DNA of 64,000 nt, taken from contig NZ_JAOVZO020000020.1 in the NCBI RefSeq assembly GCF_025717065.2, positions 868,001 to 932,000 on the forward strand, in the 5' to 3' direction. A program made the position numbers and the translations under genes. The notes beneath the pieces were generated by a model, which saw nothing but the letters and a program-made list of their open reading frames with translations, had not been told where the DNA came from and did no database searches. The stretch's first letter is position 1, and each line of letters begins with the position of its first letter. This stretch comes from Tahibacter soli (lineage in GTDB: Bacteria; Pseudomonadota; Gammaproteobacteria; Xanthomonadales; Rhodanobacteraceae). Positions 16,883 to 27,442 of the stretch are shown piece after piece.

Positions 16883-18337
16883 CTAGCCCACCGCGCCCTC
16901 GAGCGACACCTCGAGCAGCTTCTTGGCCTCCACCGCGAACTCCATCGGCAGCTCCTTGAACACCTGCTTGCAGAAGCCGTCGACGATCATCGATACGGCG
17001 TCTTCTTCGCCGAGGCCGCGCGAGCGGCAGTAGAACAGCTGGTCGTCGGAGATCTTCGACGTCGTCGCTTCGTGCTCGACGATCGCGCCGGGGTTCTTCA
17101 CTTCGATGTAGGGGAACGTGTGCGCGCCGCACTTCTTGCCGATCAGCAGCGAATCGCACTGCGTGTAGTTGCGCGCGCCTTCGGCGGTCTTTTCCACTTT
17201 TACCTGGCCGCGGTACGTGTTCTGCCCGCGCCCGGCGCTGATGCCCTTGGCGATGATCTTCGACTTCGTGTTGCGGCCGATGTGGATCATCTTCGTGCCG
17301 GTGTCGGCCTGCTGGCGATGGTGCGTCAGCGCGACCGAATAGAACTCGCCGGTCGAATCGTCGCCGCGCAGCACGCAGCTCGGATATTTCCAGGTGATCG
17401 CCGAACCGGTTTCGACCTGCGTCCACGAGATCTTCGAGTGCGCGCCGCGGCAGTCGCCGCGCTTGGTCACGAAATTGTAGATGCCGCCGACGCCGTTCTC
17501 GTCGCCCGGATACCAGTTCTGCACGGTCGAATACTTGATCTGCGCATCGTCGAGCGCGACGAGTTCGACCACCGCCGCGTGCAGCTGGTTTTCGTCGCGC
17601 TGCGGCGCGGTGCAGCCTTCAAGGTAGCTCACGTGGCTGCGTTCTTCGGCGACGATCAGCGTGCGCTCGAACTGGCCGGTGTTCATCGCGTTGATGCGGA
17701 AATACGTCGACAGCTCCATCGGACAGCGCACGCCCGCGGGAATGAACACGAACGATCCGTCCGAGAACACCGCCGAGTTCAGCGCCGCGAAATAGTTGTC
17801 GCCGATCGGCACGACCGTGCCGAGATACTTCTGCACGAGTTCCGGATGTTCGCGGATCGCCTCGGACATGGAGCAGAAGATCACGCCGGCATCGGCGAGC
17901 TCCTTGCGGAACGTGGTGCCGACCGAGACGGAGTCGAACACCGCGTCGACGGCGACGCCGGCGAGGCGCGCGCGCTCGTGCAGCGGCACGCCGAGCTTGT
18001 CGTAGGTTTCGAGCAGTTTCGGATCGACGTCGGCGAGCGACTTCGGACGCGCCTTGGGCGCGGCGAAGTAGCTGATCGCCTGGAAGTCGATCGGGCCGAT
18101 GTCGAGCTTCGCCCATTCCGGCGGCGTCATCGTCAGCCAGTGGCGATAGGCCTTGAGGCGCCAGTCGGTCATCCACTCGGGCTCGTCCTTTTTCGCGGAC
18201 AGCGCGCGGACGACGTCTTCCGACAAGCCCGGCGCGAAGCTCTCGGTTTCGATGTCGGTGACGAAACCGGCGTCGTAGCGGCGGTTGAGCGCCTGGTCGA
18301 TTTCGGGTCGTTCGATTTCTGTGCGTTCGGTGGCCAT
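16883..18337 (-). CDS. sufB: Fe-S assembly scaffold SufB
   Basis: A 484-residue SufB, the core scaffold on which clusters are built. Family motifs: [83 protein letters not shown]. Length is typical. It is the first structural gene of the operon, 25 nt downstream of the regulator stop. ATG 18337 gives the normal N-terminus ([10 protein letters not shown]). Confidence 0.97.
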   Translation of the reverse strand: MATERTEIERPEIDQALNRRYDAGFVTDIETESFAPGLSEDVVRALSAKKDEPEWMTDWRLKAYRHWLTMTPPEWAKLDIGPIDFQAISYFAAPKARPKSLADVDPKLLETYDKLGVPLHERARLAGVAVDAVFDSVSVGTTFRKELADAGVIFCSMSEAIREHPELVQKYLGTVVPIGDNYFAALNSAVFSDGSFVFIPAGVRCPMELSTYFRINAMNTGQFERTLIVAEERSHVSYLEGCTAPQRDENQLHAAVVELVALDDAQIKYSTVQNWYPGDENGVGGIYNFVTKRGDCRGAHSKISWTQVETGSAITWKYPSCVLRGDDSTGEFYSVALTHHRQQADTGTKMIHIGRNTKSKIIAKGISAGRGQNTYRGQVKVEKTAEGARNYTQCDSLLIGKKCGAHTFPYIEVKNPGAIVEHEATTSKISDDQLFYCRSRGLGEEDAVSMIVDGFCKQVFKELPMEFAVEAKKLLEVSLEGAVG

Positions 18338-18362
18338 CAGGCTGCCTGAGTCTTCGATTCGT

Positions 18363-18812
18363 TCATGCCAGCGCGACGCGCAGCGGCGTCGGTATCGGCC
18401 GTTTGCCGCCCGGCGGCTTGAGCATGTCGGCGAGTGTGACGCTTTGCAGCGCGCCCTCGATCGCCTGGTTGATGCGCTGCCAGTTGCCGCGCACGCCGCA
18501 ATGGCTTTCGTGCCCGCACAGGCCGGCGTGCGCGCTGCATTCGGTCATGCCGATCGGGCCTTCCATCGCGATCACGATTTCGGCGACCGAGATCGTTTCG
18601 GGCGCGCGCGCGATGCGATAGCCGCCGTTGACGCCGCGAAACGACTCGACGAGCCCGGCGTGGCCGAGCTGCTTCAGGAGTTTCGACACGGTCGGCATTT
18701 CCAGCCGCGCGCGCTCGGCGAGCGCCTGCGCGCTCAGCACGTCGCCGCCGGCTTCCGCGAGCACGGTCATGACGACGGTGGCGTAATCGGTGAGTTTGGC
18801 GACGCGGAGCAT
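18363..18812 (-). CDS. Rrf2-family SUF operon regulator
   Basis: A 149-residue Rrf2 protein, the gammaproteobacterial SUF-system regulator related to IscR. The N-terminal winged helix ([49 protein letters not shown]) precedes three cysteines, C92, C99 and C105 (C-x6-C-x5-C), expected to bind an Fe-S cluster that sets its activity; IscR has C-x5-C-x5-C. It heads the suf operon, and a near-perfect inverted repeat 23 bp upstream of its ATG (18835-18861) is the likely operator for autoregulation. Confidence 0.94.
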   Translation of the reverse strand: MLRVAKLTDYATVVMTVLAEAGGDVLSAQALAERARLEMPTVSKLLKQLGHAGLVESFRGVNGGYRIARAPETISVAEIVIAMEGPIGMTECSAHAGLCGHESHCGVRGNWQRINQAIEGALQSVTLADMLKPPGGKRPIPTPLRVALA

Positions 18813-18834
18813 GGGAGCGGAGGGCGGCCGGGGC

Positions 18835-18861
18835 AAAAGCGTACCGAAATGGTACGGTTTT
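18835..18861 (-). promoter_or_regulatory. Inverted-repeat operator ahead of the suf operon
   Basis: AAAAGCGTACC (18835-18845) and GGTACGGTTTT (18851-18861) are inverted copies with one mismatch around the centre GAAAT. The site lies 23-49 bp upstream of the regulator start, where an Rrf2-family dimer would block or overlap the promoter. It is the only strong dyad near the promoter. Confidence 0.7.
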
Positions 18862-18886
18862 GGGGCGGGCGGGTCAAACCGCTTTG

Positions 18887-18975
18887 GCTCGTCATCCCAG
18901 CGCAAGCTGGGATCCAGCTCTTCGGACGTCCGAAAAGTCAAAGGCTGGATTCCAGCTTGCGCTGGAATGACGAGC
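18887..18975. repeat. Paired REP-like repeat of a second type
   Basis: The unit GCTCGTCATCCCAGCGCAAG continues CTGGGATCCAGC, and its inverted copy (ending GCGCTGGAATGACGAGC) follows after about 25 nt. Each unit also contains its own small hairpin (CCAGCGCAAGCTGG). This CGTCAT...CAGCGCAAGCTGG family differs from the CCCTCTCCCC repeats elsewhere in the window. It fills much of the 208-bp gap between the suf regulator and the next gene. Confidence 0.88.
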
Positions 18976-19020
18976 AAAAACAATGACGAAAAACAAGGGC
19001 GAGCAAAAGAAGTCGGGCCC

Positions 19021-20376
19021 CTACATCCCCGCCGGCCGATGCGTAAACCAAGCCACGAACACCATGCCCTCCGCCGTCACGTCGAGCATCAGCCCCTCGC
19101 CGCTGCGCGCCTCGCCGCCGTACCAAGCGCCGCCGATCCACAGCTTGTTCGGCGCGTTGGCGAATCCGGCGGCCTCGCACGCCGTCGTCGCCTGGTTGCG
19201 CAAGATGCGCTGCACGCGATAGCTGCCGCTGCCGAAGCCCGCCGTGCCGGCGGCGCTCGACTGCCATTCGAACATCGCTTCCGTGCAGTTCGTGAACGTC
19301 AGTTTGATGCGCCCCCACGGCAACCGCCGCACCTGCGCCGGATCGAACGCGGGACCGAAGCCCGTGCCGAGCGTCGTGTAGGCGTCGGGAATGTCGAGCG
19401 TGTTGCCGGCGAGCGTGGCGAGGCCGGTGATCCAGTATTGCGAGCCGATCGTCGCCGGATCGGGCGTCGCCACCGCGGCCGGCGCCGGTATCACCGCGAC
19501 GTAGGTCGGCCCCGACAGTCCGCCGCTGAGCGGCTGCACGAGCACCGCGCGTTCCGTGCCGGTTTCCGGATCGAGCTTGACGACGCGTCCGGTGGCCGCG
19601 TCGCCGACCGCGGCGAGCAGGCTGCCGTCGGGATGCCACGCAAGACCGGTGACGATGCCGAGGCCGCGCGCGATTTCGCGGTCGAACGCGCCGGTCGCCA
19701 GGACGTAGCGCAGGATCTGGCCGGAACGTTCGGAACTCACGTACAGCTTCGCGCCGTCCGGCGACACGAGCAGGCCGCGCGTGCGCCGGATGCCGTTCGC
19801 CTGCGACGGCACGAAGACGCCGAACGTGCCGGCCGCCGGGTCGTAGCGTACGATATTGCTCGTATCGTATCCGGGGATGTAGAGCTTGCCGTCGGGGCCG
19901 GTCAGAAGGCCGTTGTCGGGGCCGCGCAGTATCGCGCCGGCGACGAGGTCGGCGCCGATGCGCGCGCCGGTCGCGATCGCGTAGCGCCGCAGCACGTTCG
20001 TCGCGTAGCTCGACACGTAGACGTCGCCGTCGCCGCCGAACGCGATGCCGGTGGCGCCCCAGCCGAGACCGACGTCGGCGAACGTGTCGACGAAGTCGTA
20101 GGTGTCGGCGCGGTAGCGCAGGATCTTGCCGGCTTCTTCGCTGACGACCCAGAGGAGGCCGTCGGGGCCGATCTTAACGGCCTGGGCGCCGTTGATGCGG
20201 CCGGCTTCGTCGAGCTTGCGCAGGTGCGCCCCGGAACAGGCATCGTAGATGTGGACATTGCTGTAATAGCCGCTCACCAGCAGCCGGTACTCGCAATCGG
20301 CCGCCGCGACGCTCGGAACGACCCAACAGCAGAAAGCCAGGAACAGCCAGCGGCATGCAGAACGTAAGAAACACAT
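19021..20376 (-). CDS. Secreted beta-propeller protein with C-terminal W-Y/SG module
   Basis: A 451-residue exported protein (signal peptide MCFLRSACRWLFLAFCCWVV, ending AAA). The body has about six SMP-30/Vgb-like propeller repeats (KIGPDGLLWVVSEEAGKILR, GPDGKLYIPGYDTSNIVRYD, SPDGAKLYVSSERSGQILRY). The last 60 residues form a separate module ending GGAWYGGEARSGEGLMLDV, of the same kind as the N-terminal part of the 54509-55414 product. GGGAG precedes ATG 20376. The function is unknown; no catalytic residues are obvious. It is divergent from the winged-helix regulator at 20504. Confidence 0.8.
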   Translation of the reverse strand: MCFLRSACRWLFLAFCCWVVPSVAAADCEYRLLVSGYYSNVHIYDACSGAHLRKLDEAGRINGAQAVKIGPDGLLWVVSEEAGKILRYRADTYDFVDTFADVGLGWGATGIAFGGDGDVYVSSYATNVLRRYAIATGARIGADLVAGAILRGPDNGLLTGPDGKLYIPGYDTSNIVRYDPAAGTFGVFVPSQANGIRRTRGLLVSPDGAKLYVSSERSGQILRYVLATGAFDREIARGLGIVTGLAWHPDGSLLAAVGDAATGRVVKLDPETGTERAVLVQPLSGGLSGPTYVAVIPAPAAVATPDPATIGSQYWITGLATLAGNTLDIPDAYTTLGTGFGPAFDPAQVRRLPWGRIKLTFTNCTEAMFEWQSSAAGTAGFGSGSYRVQRILRNQATTACEAAGFANAPNKLWIGGAWYGGEARSGEGLMLDVTAEGMVFVAWFTHRPAGM

Positions 20377-20503
20377 CGAATCACTCCCGGTTGCGCAACG
20401 TCGCGACAGCGTCGCTCCATGCGCCAGCCGGGCGCCTGAAAAATTTCTTCGCAAACGCTACGTTTTCTCTCCGGGCCGCAGAATCAGTCGGTTGCGTGTT
20501 GCA

Positions 20504-22755
20504 ATGAGCGTCATCAACGCGGCGGCATTCCGGCTCGGCGCCTGGCGCATCGACCCGACGAGCCACGAACTCGTCGCGTCCGAACGCCGCGTGCGCCTGC
20601 AGCCCAAGCTGATGCAGCTCCTGCTGCGCCTGGCGCGCGAGCCGGGCTCCGTCGTGCGCCGCGAGCAACTGCTCGACGACGTGTGGGAAGGCCGCGACGT
20701 CAACGACGAAGTGCTGTCGCGCGCGATCGCCGAGCTGCGCCAGTTGCTGGAAGACGATCCGCGCACGCCGCGCTACATCGAAACGCTGCCGAAGCTCGGC
20801 TATCGGCTCGTGGCGGCGGTCGAACCGGCCGACGCGGCGCCGGTCGATGCGCCGCGCGCCGACACGCCACGCGCCGAGACATTGCGCGCAGGGCCGGTTC
20901 TCGACGCCAGCGGCCTGCCGGTCGCCGATCCGGGCGCGAAGCGGCGCCTGGGGCTCGCGATCGCGATCTCGATCGGCGTCGCCCTCGCGCTCGCGGTGTT
21001 TCTCGCCACGATGCTGCCGCCGGCGCCCGGCGCGTTCCAGGACGCCGGCGATCTGCGCCTGCGCGTCGACCGAGCGCGGCCGTTCGCGACCGAGCCCGGC
21101 TACGACCAGAGCGCGCGCTTTTCGCGCGACGGGCGGCTCGTCGCGTGGTCGGCGTCGGACGAAAAGCTGACGCGCGCCGGCATCTGGGTCGGCTCGCGCG
21201 ACGGCGGCACGCGACGGCGCCTGACCGACGCCGACGCGTGGGATTTCTCGCCCGCGTTCGTCGACGGCGATACCGCGGTCGTGTTCGCGCGCTACACCGC
21301 GGCGACGTGCGAGGTGCGCAAACAGTCGCTGCTCGCGCAGGAATCGGTGCGCCTGACCGACTGCGCGCCGCCGCCCGCGACGAGCCGCCTCGACGCGAGC
21401 GCCGACGGCCGCTACGTGGTGTTCTCGCAACGCGTCGGCGACGACGGTCGCAGCGGCCTCGCGCTGCTCGACCTCGACGGCGGCAAGGTGTCGAACCTGA
21501 CCGATCCCGGCGCCGACGCGTACGTCGATTTCAACCCGCGCTTCGCCGGCGACGGCCGCCAGATCGCGTTCTTCCGCGGACGCCAGAGCGAACAGCGCCT
21601 GTGGATCATGCCGACCGACACGCCGGCGCGCGCGCGCAATCTCGTGCCGACGAACGGCCTGCTGTACGGCGCGGCGTGGCTGCCCGGCGATACCGGGCTC
21701 GTGCTCGCCGGCGATCTGTTCGGCTACCGCGCGCTGTACCGCGTCGACGCCGGCACCGGCGCGCTGGAATTTCTCGGCGCGCGCGGCGCGCGCTATCCCG
21801 ACGTCGCGCCCGACGGCACGCTCGTGTTCGAGATCGCCGACTACCAGGCCAATCTGTATCGCGGCGATCTCGCCGATCCGCTCAAACCGCCCGAGCCGGT
21901 CACCACGTCGCGGCGATACAACAACCAGCCGGCGCATTCGCCCGACGGCAAGCGGCTCGCGTTCGTGTCGAACCGCGACGGCCTCGAAGCCGTCTACCTC
22001 GCCGACGCCGCCGGCGGCGGCGCCGAACGGCTCGCGCTCGACACCGCGCAGCGCTGGGTGCGTCCGGCCTGGCATGCCGACGGCGGCAAGCTCACGGTCA
22101 CGGCGATCTTGAACAGCAGCGACGGCACCACCTGCCTGCCGTACGCGTGCTCGACCGAACACAGCGCACTGTACGACTACGACCTCGCCGCCCACGCCGC
22201 GCGCCGCATCGACGGCCTCGGCGACGACGCGCGTTACGCGCTGTGGAGCACGGACGGCACGTGGCTCTACTACCTGCGCCGCGAGGGCGAGCGCAATCGC
22301 CTCTGGCGCACGGCACCGGCGCGCGGCACGACGCCGCATCTCGTGATCGACGCGAACGTGGAAGCGTACGAACTCGACGCGGGCCATCTCGTCGCGAGCG
22401 TGCAGGGCGAAGCAGGTCTGCGCGTCTGCGGTCTCGACGCGCACGAATGCCGCCGCGAGCTGACGCAGACCGTCGCCGAGCGCCCGTTCCTCGTCGATCC
22501 CGGCTACTGGCTGCTGCGCGACGGCAAGATCCTGTTCTCGGGTCGCCGCGACGACTCGAGCATCGTCACGTTCAGGCTCGACCTCGGCAACGGCAAGGTG
22601 TCCGAGGCGTTTCCCGACGGACCGACCACGCTCGCGCCGGCGACGAGCCTCTCGCCCGACGGCAAGACGTTCGTCTACGCCCGCACCGACCGCGTGTCGA
22701 TCGACCTCTACCTCGGCGAACCGGCAGACGAAACCGCCCCAGGCAAAAGTAGACA

Positions 22756-22759
<4 letters not shown>
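20504..22759 (+). CDS. CadC-like membrane regulator: winged helix plus TolB-like propeller
   Basis: A 751-residue protein. Residues 6-104 are an OmpR-type winged helix (RREQLLDDVWEGRDVNDEVL, RYIETLPKLGYRL), 150-170 a single membrane segment, and the rest a periplasmic domain with many PD40/TolB-like repeats (SRDGRLVAWSA, SPDGKRLAFVSNRDG, SPDGKTFVYARTD). It lacks a receiver domain, like CadC/ToxR regulators that sense directly across the membrane. ATG 20504 fits the usual AAAFRLGAWRIDP start; a TTG at 20492 is possible. Its stop overlaps the amgK start (ATGA), linking it to peptidoglycan-sugar recycling. Confidence 0.88.
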
Positions 22760-24464
<1,705 letters not shown>

Positions 24465-24504
24465 CTCAACGCACGACCGCGCGATCTTTCGCAGAAAGAG
24501 CCCG

Positions 24505-24645
24505 ATGCCCTACGCATACTTGCGCATCACCGCCGAACATCTCCTCTACCTACCGCGCGAGTCCGTTGCGCTGATGGCGACAATGGATTTGGGCCTCGAC
24601 GCCGACCTCTACTTCAGATCGGAAAAACCCGGCGCACCGGACTAA
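24505..24645 (+). CDS. Small hypothetical protein (46 aa)
   Basis: ATG 24505 opens a 46-residue frame (MPYAYLRITAEHLLYLPRES...) ending in TAA at 24643-24645. I do not recognise the family. In its favour: it begins 40 nt after murU on the same strand, fills an otherwise empty gap, has an AGAAAGAG stretch 4 nt upstream, and ends exactly against the convergent Hpt gene (stops share CTAA). Against: its size and a base composition less biased than that of its neighbours. No signal peptide or membrane segment. Confidence 0.4.
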   Translation: MPYAYLRITAEHLLYLPRESVALMATMDLGLDADLYFRSEKPGAPD

Positions 24646-25037
24646 CGCCGCCGCGGCACCGCCCCGCCCGCCTCCACGACCGCACGCACCTCGTCGCGCA
24701 AACGCTCGAGCAGTGGCTGCGCCCGCGCGGCGAGCATGACGCCGCGTTGCCGTTCGTCGCGGCGCGCCGCGACGCCGAGCGCGCCCACCGGCTCGGCGAC
24801 CGTCGGGCTGAACAGGCTCAGCGACGGAACGAGCTCATGCGCGAGATCGCACACCGCGCCCCAGTCGTTGCGCGCCACGAGCCCGGGCAGCGCGCCCGCC
24901 GCGCGGTCGAGCATGGCGAGCAGGGCCGGCAGCAGCGGCTCCAGCAGATCGCGATCGCCGTCGAGAAAGTCGAGCGCGCCGCCGAGATCGAGCAGCTTCG
25001 CCGTGTCCGTGTCCCTCGCATGGTAGAGCCCGCTCAT
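24642..25037 (-). CDS. Hpt-like phosphotransfer protein, degenerate motif
   Basis: A 131-residue all-helical protein with the Hpt layout (LDFLDGDRDLLEPLLPALLAML, DWGAVCDLAHELV). The expected phosphohistidine is H67, but the usual H-x-L-K-G is H67-E-L-V-P, so the lysine and glycine that flank the phosphorylation site are missing. It may transfer phosphate poorly or act as a decoy. It is divergent from a hybrid histidine kinase (25175), its natural partner. ATG 25037 has AGGA upstream; an extended -10 (TGCTATAGT on the minus strand) lies near 25087-25095. Confidence 0.7.
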   Translation of the reverse strand: MSGLYHARDTDTAKLLDLGGALDFLDGDRDLLEPLLPALLAMLDRAAGALPGLVARNDWGAVCDLAHELVPSLSLFSPTVAEPVGALGVAARRDERQRGVMLAARAQPLLERLRDEVRAVVEAGGAVPRRR

Positions 25038-25097
25038 CGCGTACGTTCCTGCTCGGCGCCGCCGATGCCGCGACGACACGGCCCGACTATAGCATCT

Positions 25098-25125
25098 TGC
25101 ATTGTGAATCTACGTGCATTGTAAA
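25098..25125. promoter_or_regulatory. Direct repeat in the Hpt/histidine-kinase divergent promoter
   Basis: TGCATTGTGAA (25098-25108) and TGCATTGTAAA (25115-25125) are direct repeats with one mismatch and a 17-bp period, in the 137-bp gap between the divergent Hpt and kinase genes, just upstream of the candidate Hpt -10. It could be a response-regulator site; no DNA-binding regulator is encoded beside it. Confidence 0.5.
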
Positions 25126-25174
25126 CTTTGACCCGGCGACATCCGTCGCCCGTTTTCGGCAGGAGCGCGGATTC

Positions 25175-27442
25175 ATGAGCGAGCAACCGCGCAGGTCGTT
25201 GCGCATGCGTTCGGCGATCATGCTGGCGCTGGTCGCCTGCGCCACGGTCGCGGTCGCTCTGGGCGGCTTCGCGCTCGTCGGCGCCGAGTCCGCTCGCCAG
25301 ACCGCCGTGCACCGGAGCCTGCTGGACGCCTCGGCGCGGCGCGTCGCGGCGTCGTTCGACCAGTTCCTCGCGCTGCACCTCGCGGCGATCGAGATGGTCG
25401 CGACCGATTTCGACGCGGCGAACTGCACCGACACCGCGTGTCGCGCACGGCGGATCGCGCAGCTGCGCCAACGCTTTCCGGCGTTCGAGTCGGTCGTCGA
25501 GAGCGAATCGGTCGCGAGCGCCACGACGTGGCTTTCGTCGACGCAGCGCATCGACGAGGACGATATTGCCCTCTTCGTCAGCTTGACCGTGCCTCGCACG
25601 CGCGCCGGCGGCGGCACGGCCGGCATCGAAGGCGTGCTGCGCGTACCGGTCGAACGCCTGTTTTCGACGTCGCGCGACGAGCGCGCGGACGCGGGCCGCG
25701 AACTGCTTCTGCTCGACGCGGCCGGCAACGTGCTGTACGGCTCGACGAACCGCTACGCCGCGTCGCAGCACGCGCCGCGGGCGCTGCTCGACGCGGTGCG
25801 CGACGGCGCGGACGAGGCGCGGGTCGACGGCGAGGCGATGCTGCTGCGCGCCGAAACGATCGACGCGGCGGACTGGCGCGTCGTCGCGACGATTTCGCGC
25901 ACGCGCATCGCGCCGGCGCGCACGGCGCTCGCGGGCGCGGCGGGTCTCGCGCTGCTCGCCGGTCTCGCGCTCACGGCCGCCGCCAGCGTCTGGATTTCCC
26001 GCGCGCTGTCGCGTGCGCTAGAAGGGCTCGCGCATGCGATGCGCGAGCTCGACCTCGACCGTCTCGACGAGACGTCGATGAGCGAGGCCCTGCGCCGCTC
26101 GGCGTTCCGCGAAACGCAGGACATCGCGGCAGCGGTGCGCGCGATGTGCGCCCGCCTCGTCGCGGTGCGCGACGTCCAGCGCCGCGCGCACGACGATCTC
26201 GACCGCGCCAATCGCGAACTCGCCGCGCTCGTGCGCCAGCGCGAGGCGCAGGTCGAAACGCGCACGGAAGAATTGCGCCGCGCACTCGAAACCGCGAACG
26301 ACGCGATCCGCGCGCGCGACGCGCTCCTGGCCAACACGAGCCACGAGATTCGCACGCCGCTGTACGGCATCATCGGCGGCGTCGAACTGGTGCGGCCGAG
26401 CCTGACCGACGCGCACGACCTCAACAATCTCGACGCGATCATGCAGTCGGCCGAAAGCCTGATGCAGCTGATCAACGACCTGCTCGACTTCAGCCGCATC
26501 AACGCCGGCGCGCTCGAACTCGACACGCGTCCGTTCTCGCTCGCGGACGTCGCGCGCGATGTCGCGGCGACGGTGCAGCCGCTGGCGACGAAACGCGGCA
26601 TCGCGGTGCGGCTGTCGAACCGGCTCGCCGCTTCGACGCGCCGCGGCGACGCGCTGCGCGTTCGCCAGGTGCTGCTCAATCTCGTCGGCAACGCCGTGAA
26701 ATTCACCGAGCGCGGCGAAGTGACCGTCGATCTCGACGGCGACGACGAGCGCGTGCGCTTCGTCGTCGCGGACACCGGCGTCGGCATCGCGCCCGACGAT
26801 CTCGACCGCATCTTCAAGCCGTTCGAGCAGGCCGACGCGTCGATGCGGCGCCGCTTCCAGGGCTCGGGCCTCGGTCTTGCGATCGTCGACAAGCTGGTGT
26901 CGGCGATGGGCGGCAGCGTCGGCGTGGCCTCGCAGCTCGGCAAGGGTTCGACGTTCACCGTCGATCTGCCGCTGCCGCCCGGCGTCGCCGAGCGCAGCGA
27001 CGACGACGACGCGCCGGCGCCGCTCGGCAACGCCGCCGGCATGCGCGTGCTCGTGGTCGACGACGTACCGATCAACCGCATGCTGCTCGGCACGCAGATC
27101 GAGCGCCTGGGCGCTCAGGTGCTGCGTGCCGCGGACGGCTTCGAGGCGCTGACCGTGCTCGCGCGCGAACGCGTCGATCTCGTGCTGCTCGACGTGCAGA
27201 TGCCCGGCATCGACGGGCTGGAAACGGCCGAGCGCATGCGCGCGCTGCCGAACGGCAGCAACGTGCGCATCGTCGCCGTCACCGCGAACGCGCAGCCGGG
27301 CGAACGCGAGAACCGCCTGGCGGCGAGCATGGACGATTACGTGACCAAGCCGCTGCGCATGGCCGATCTGCGGCGGTTGCTGGCCGCCGCGGCCGCCTAC
27401 GCGAATCCGGCGCCGCCGGACGAGGCGCCTGTCGATCGCTAG
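25175..27442 (+). CDS. Hybrid sensor histidine kinase with receiver domain
   Basis: A 755-residue inner-membrane kinase. Order: membrane segment (about 12-36), periplasmic sensor (to about 245), second membrane segment (about 251-273), coiled-coil linker, HisKA with phosphohistidine H390 (NTSHEIRTPLYGIIGG), HATPase with NLVGNAVKFTERG, DTGVGI and GSGLGLAI, then a receiver with phospho-acceptor D673 (VLLDVQMPGIDG). AGGAG precedes ATG 25175. The divergent Hpt-like gene and the convergent GAF-EAL gene suggest a phosphorelay feeding c-di-GMP control (inference). The sensor domain matches no family I recognise. Confidence 0.92.
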   Translation: MSEQPRRSLRMRSAIMLALVACATVAVALGGFALVGAESARQTAVHRSLLDASARRVAASFDQFLALHLAAIEMVATDFDAANCTDTACRARRIAQLRQRFPAFESVVESESVASATTWLSSTQRIDEDDIALFVSLTVPRTRAGGGTAGIEGVLRVPVERLFSTSRDERADAGRELLLLDAAGNVLYGSTNRYAASQHAPRALLDAVRDGADEARVDGEAMLLRAETIDAADWRVVATISRTRIAPARTALAGAAGLALLAGLALTAAASVWISRALSRALEGLAHAMRELDLDRLDETSMSEALRRSAFRETQDIAAAVRAMCARLVAVRDVQRRAHDDLDRANRELAALVRQREAQVETRTEELRRALETANDAIRARDALLANTSHEIRTPLYGIIGGVELVRPSLTDAHDLNNLDAIMQSAESLMQLINDLLDFSRINAGALELDTRPFSLADVARDVAATVQPLATKRGIAVRLSNRLAASTRRGDALRVRQVLLNLVGNAVKFTERGEVTVDLDGDDERVRFVVADTGVGIAPDDLDRIFKPFEQADASMRRRFQGSGLGLAIVDKLVSAMGGSVGVASQLGKGSTFTVDLPLPPGVAERSDDDDAPAPLGNAAGMRVLVVDDVPINRMLLGTQIERLGAQVLRAADGFEALTVLARERVDLVLLDVQMPGIDGLETAERMRALPNGSNVRIVAVTANAQPGERENRLAASMDDYVTKPLRMADLRRLLAAAAAYANPAPPDEAPVDR

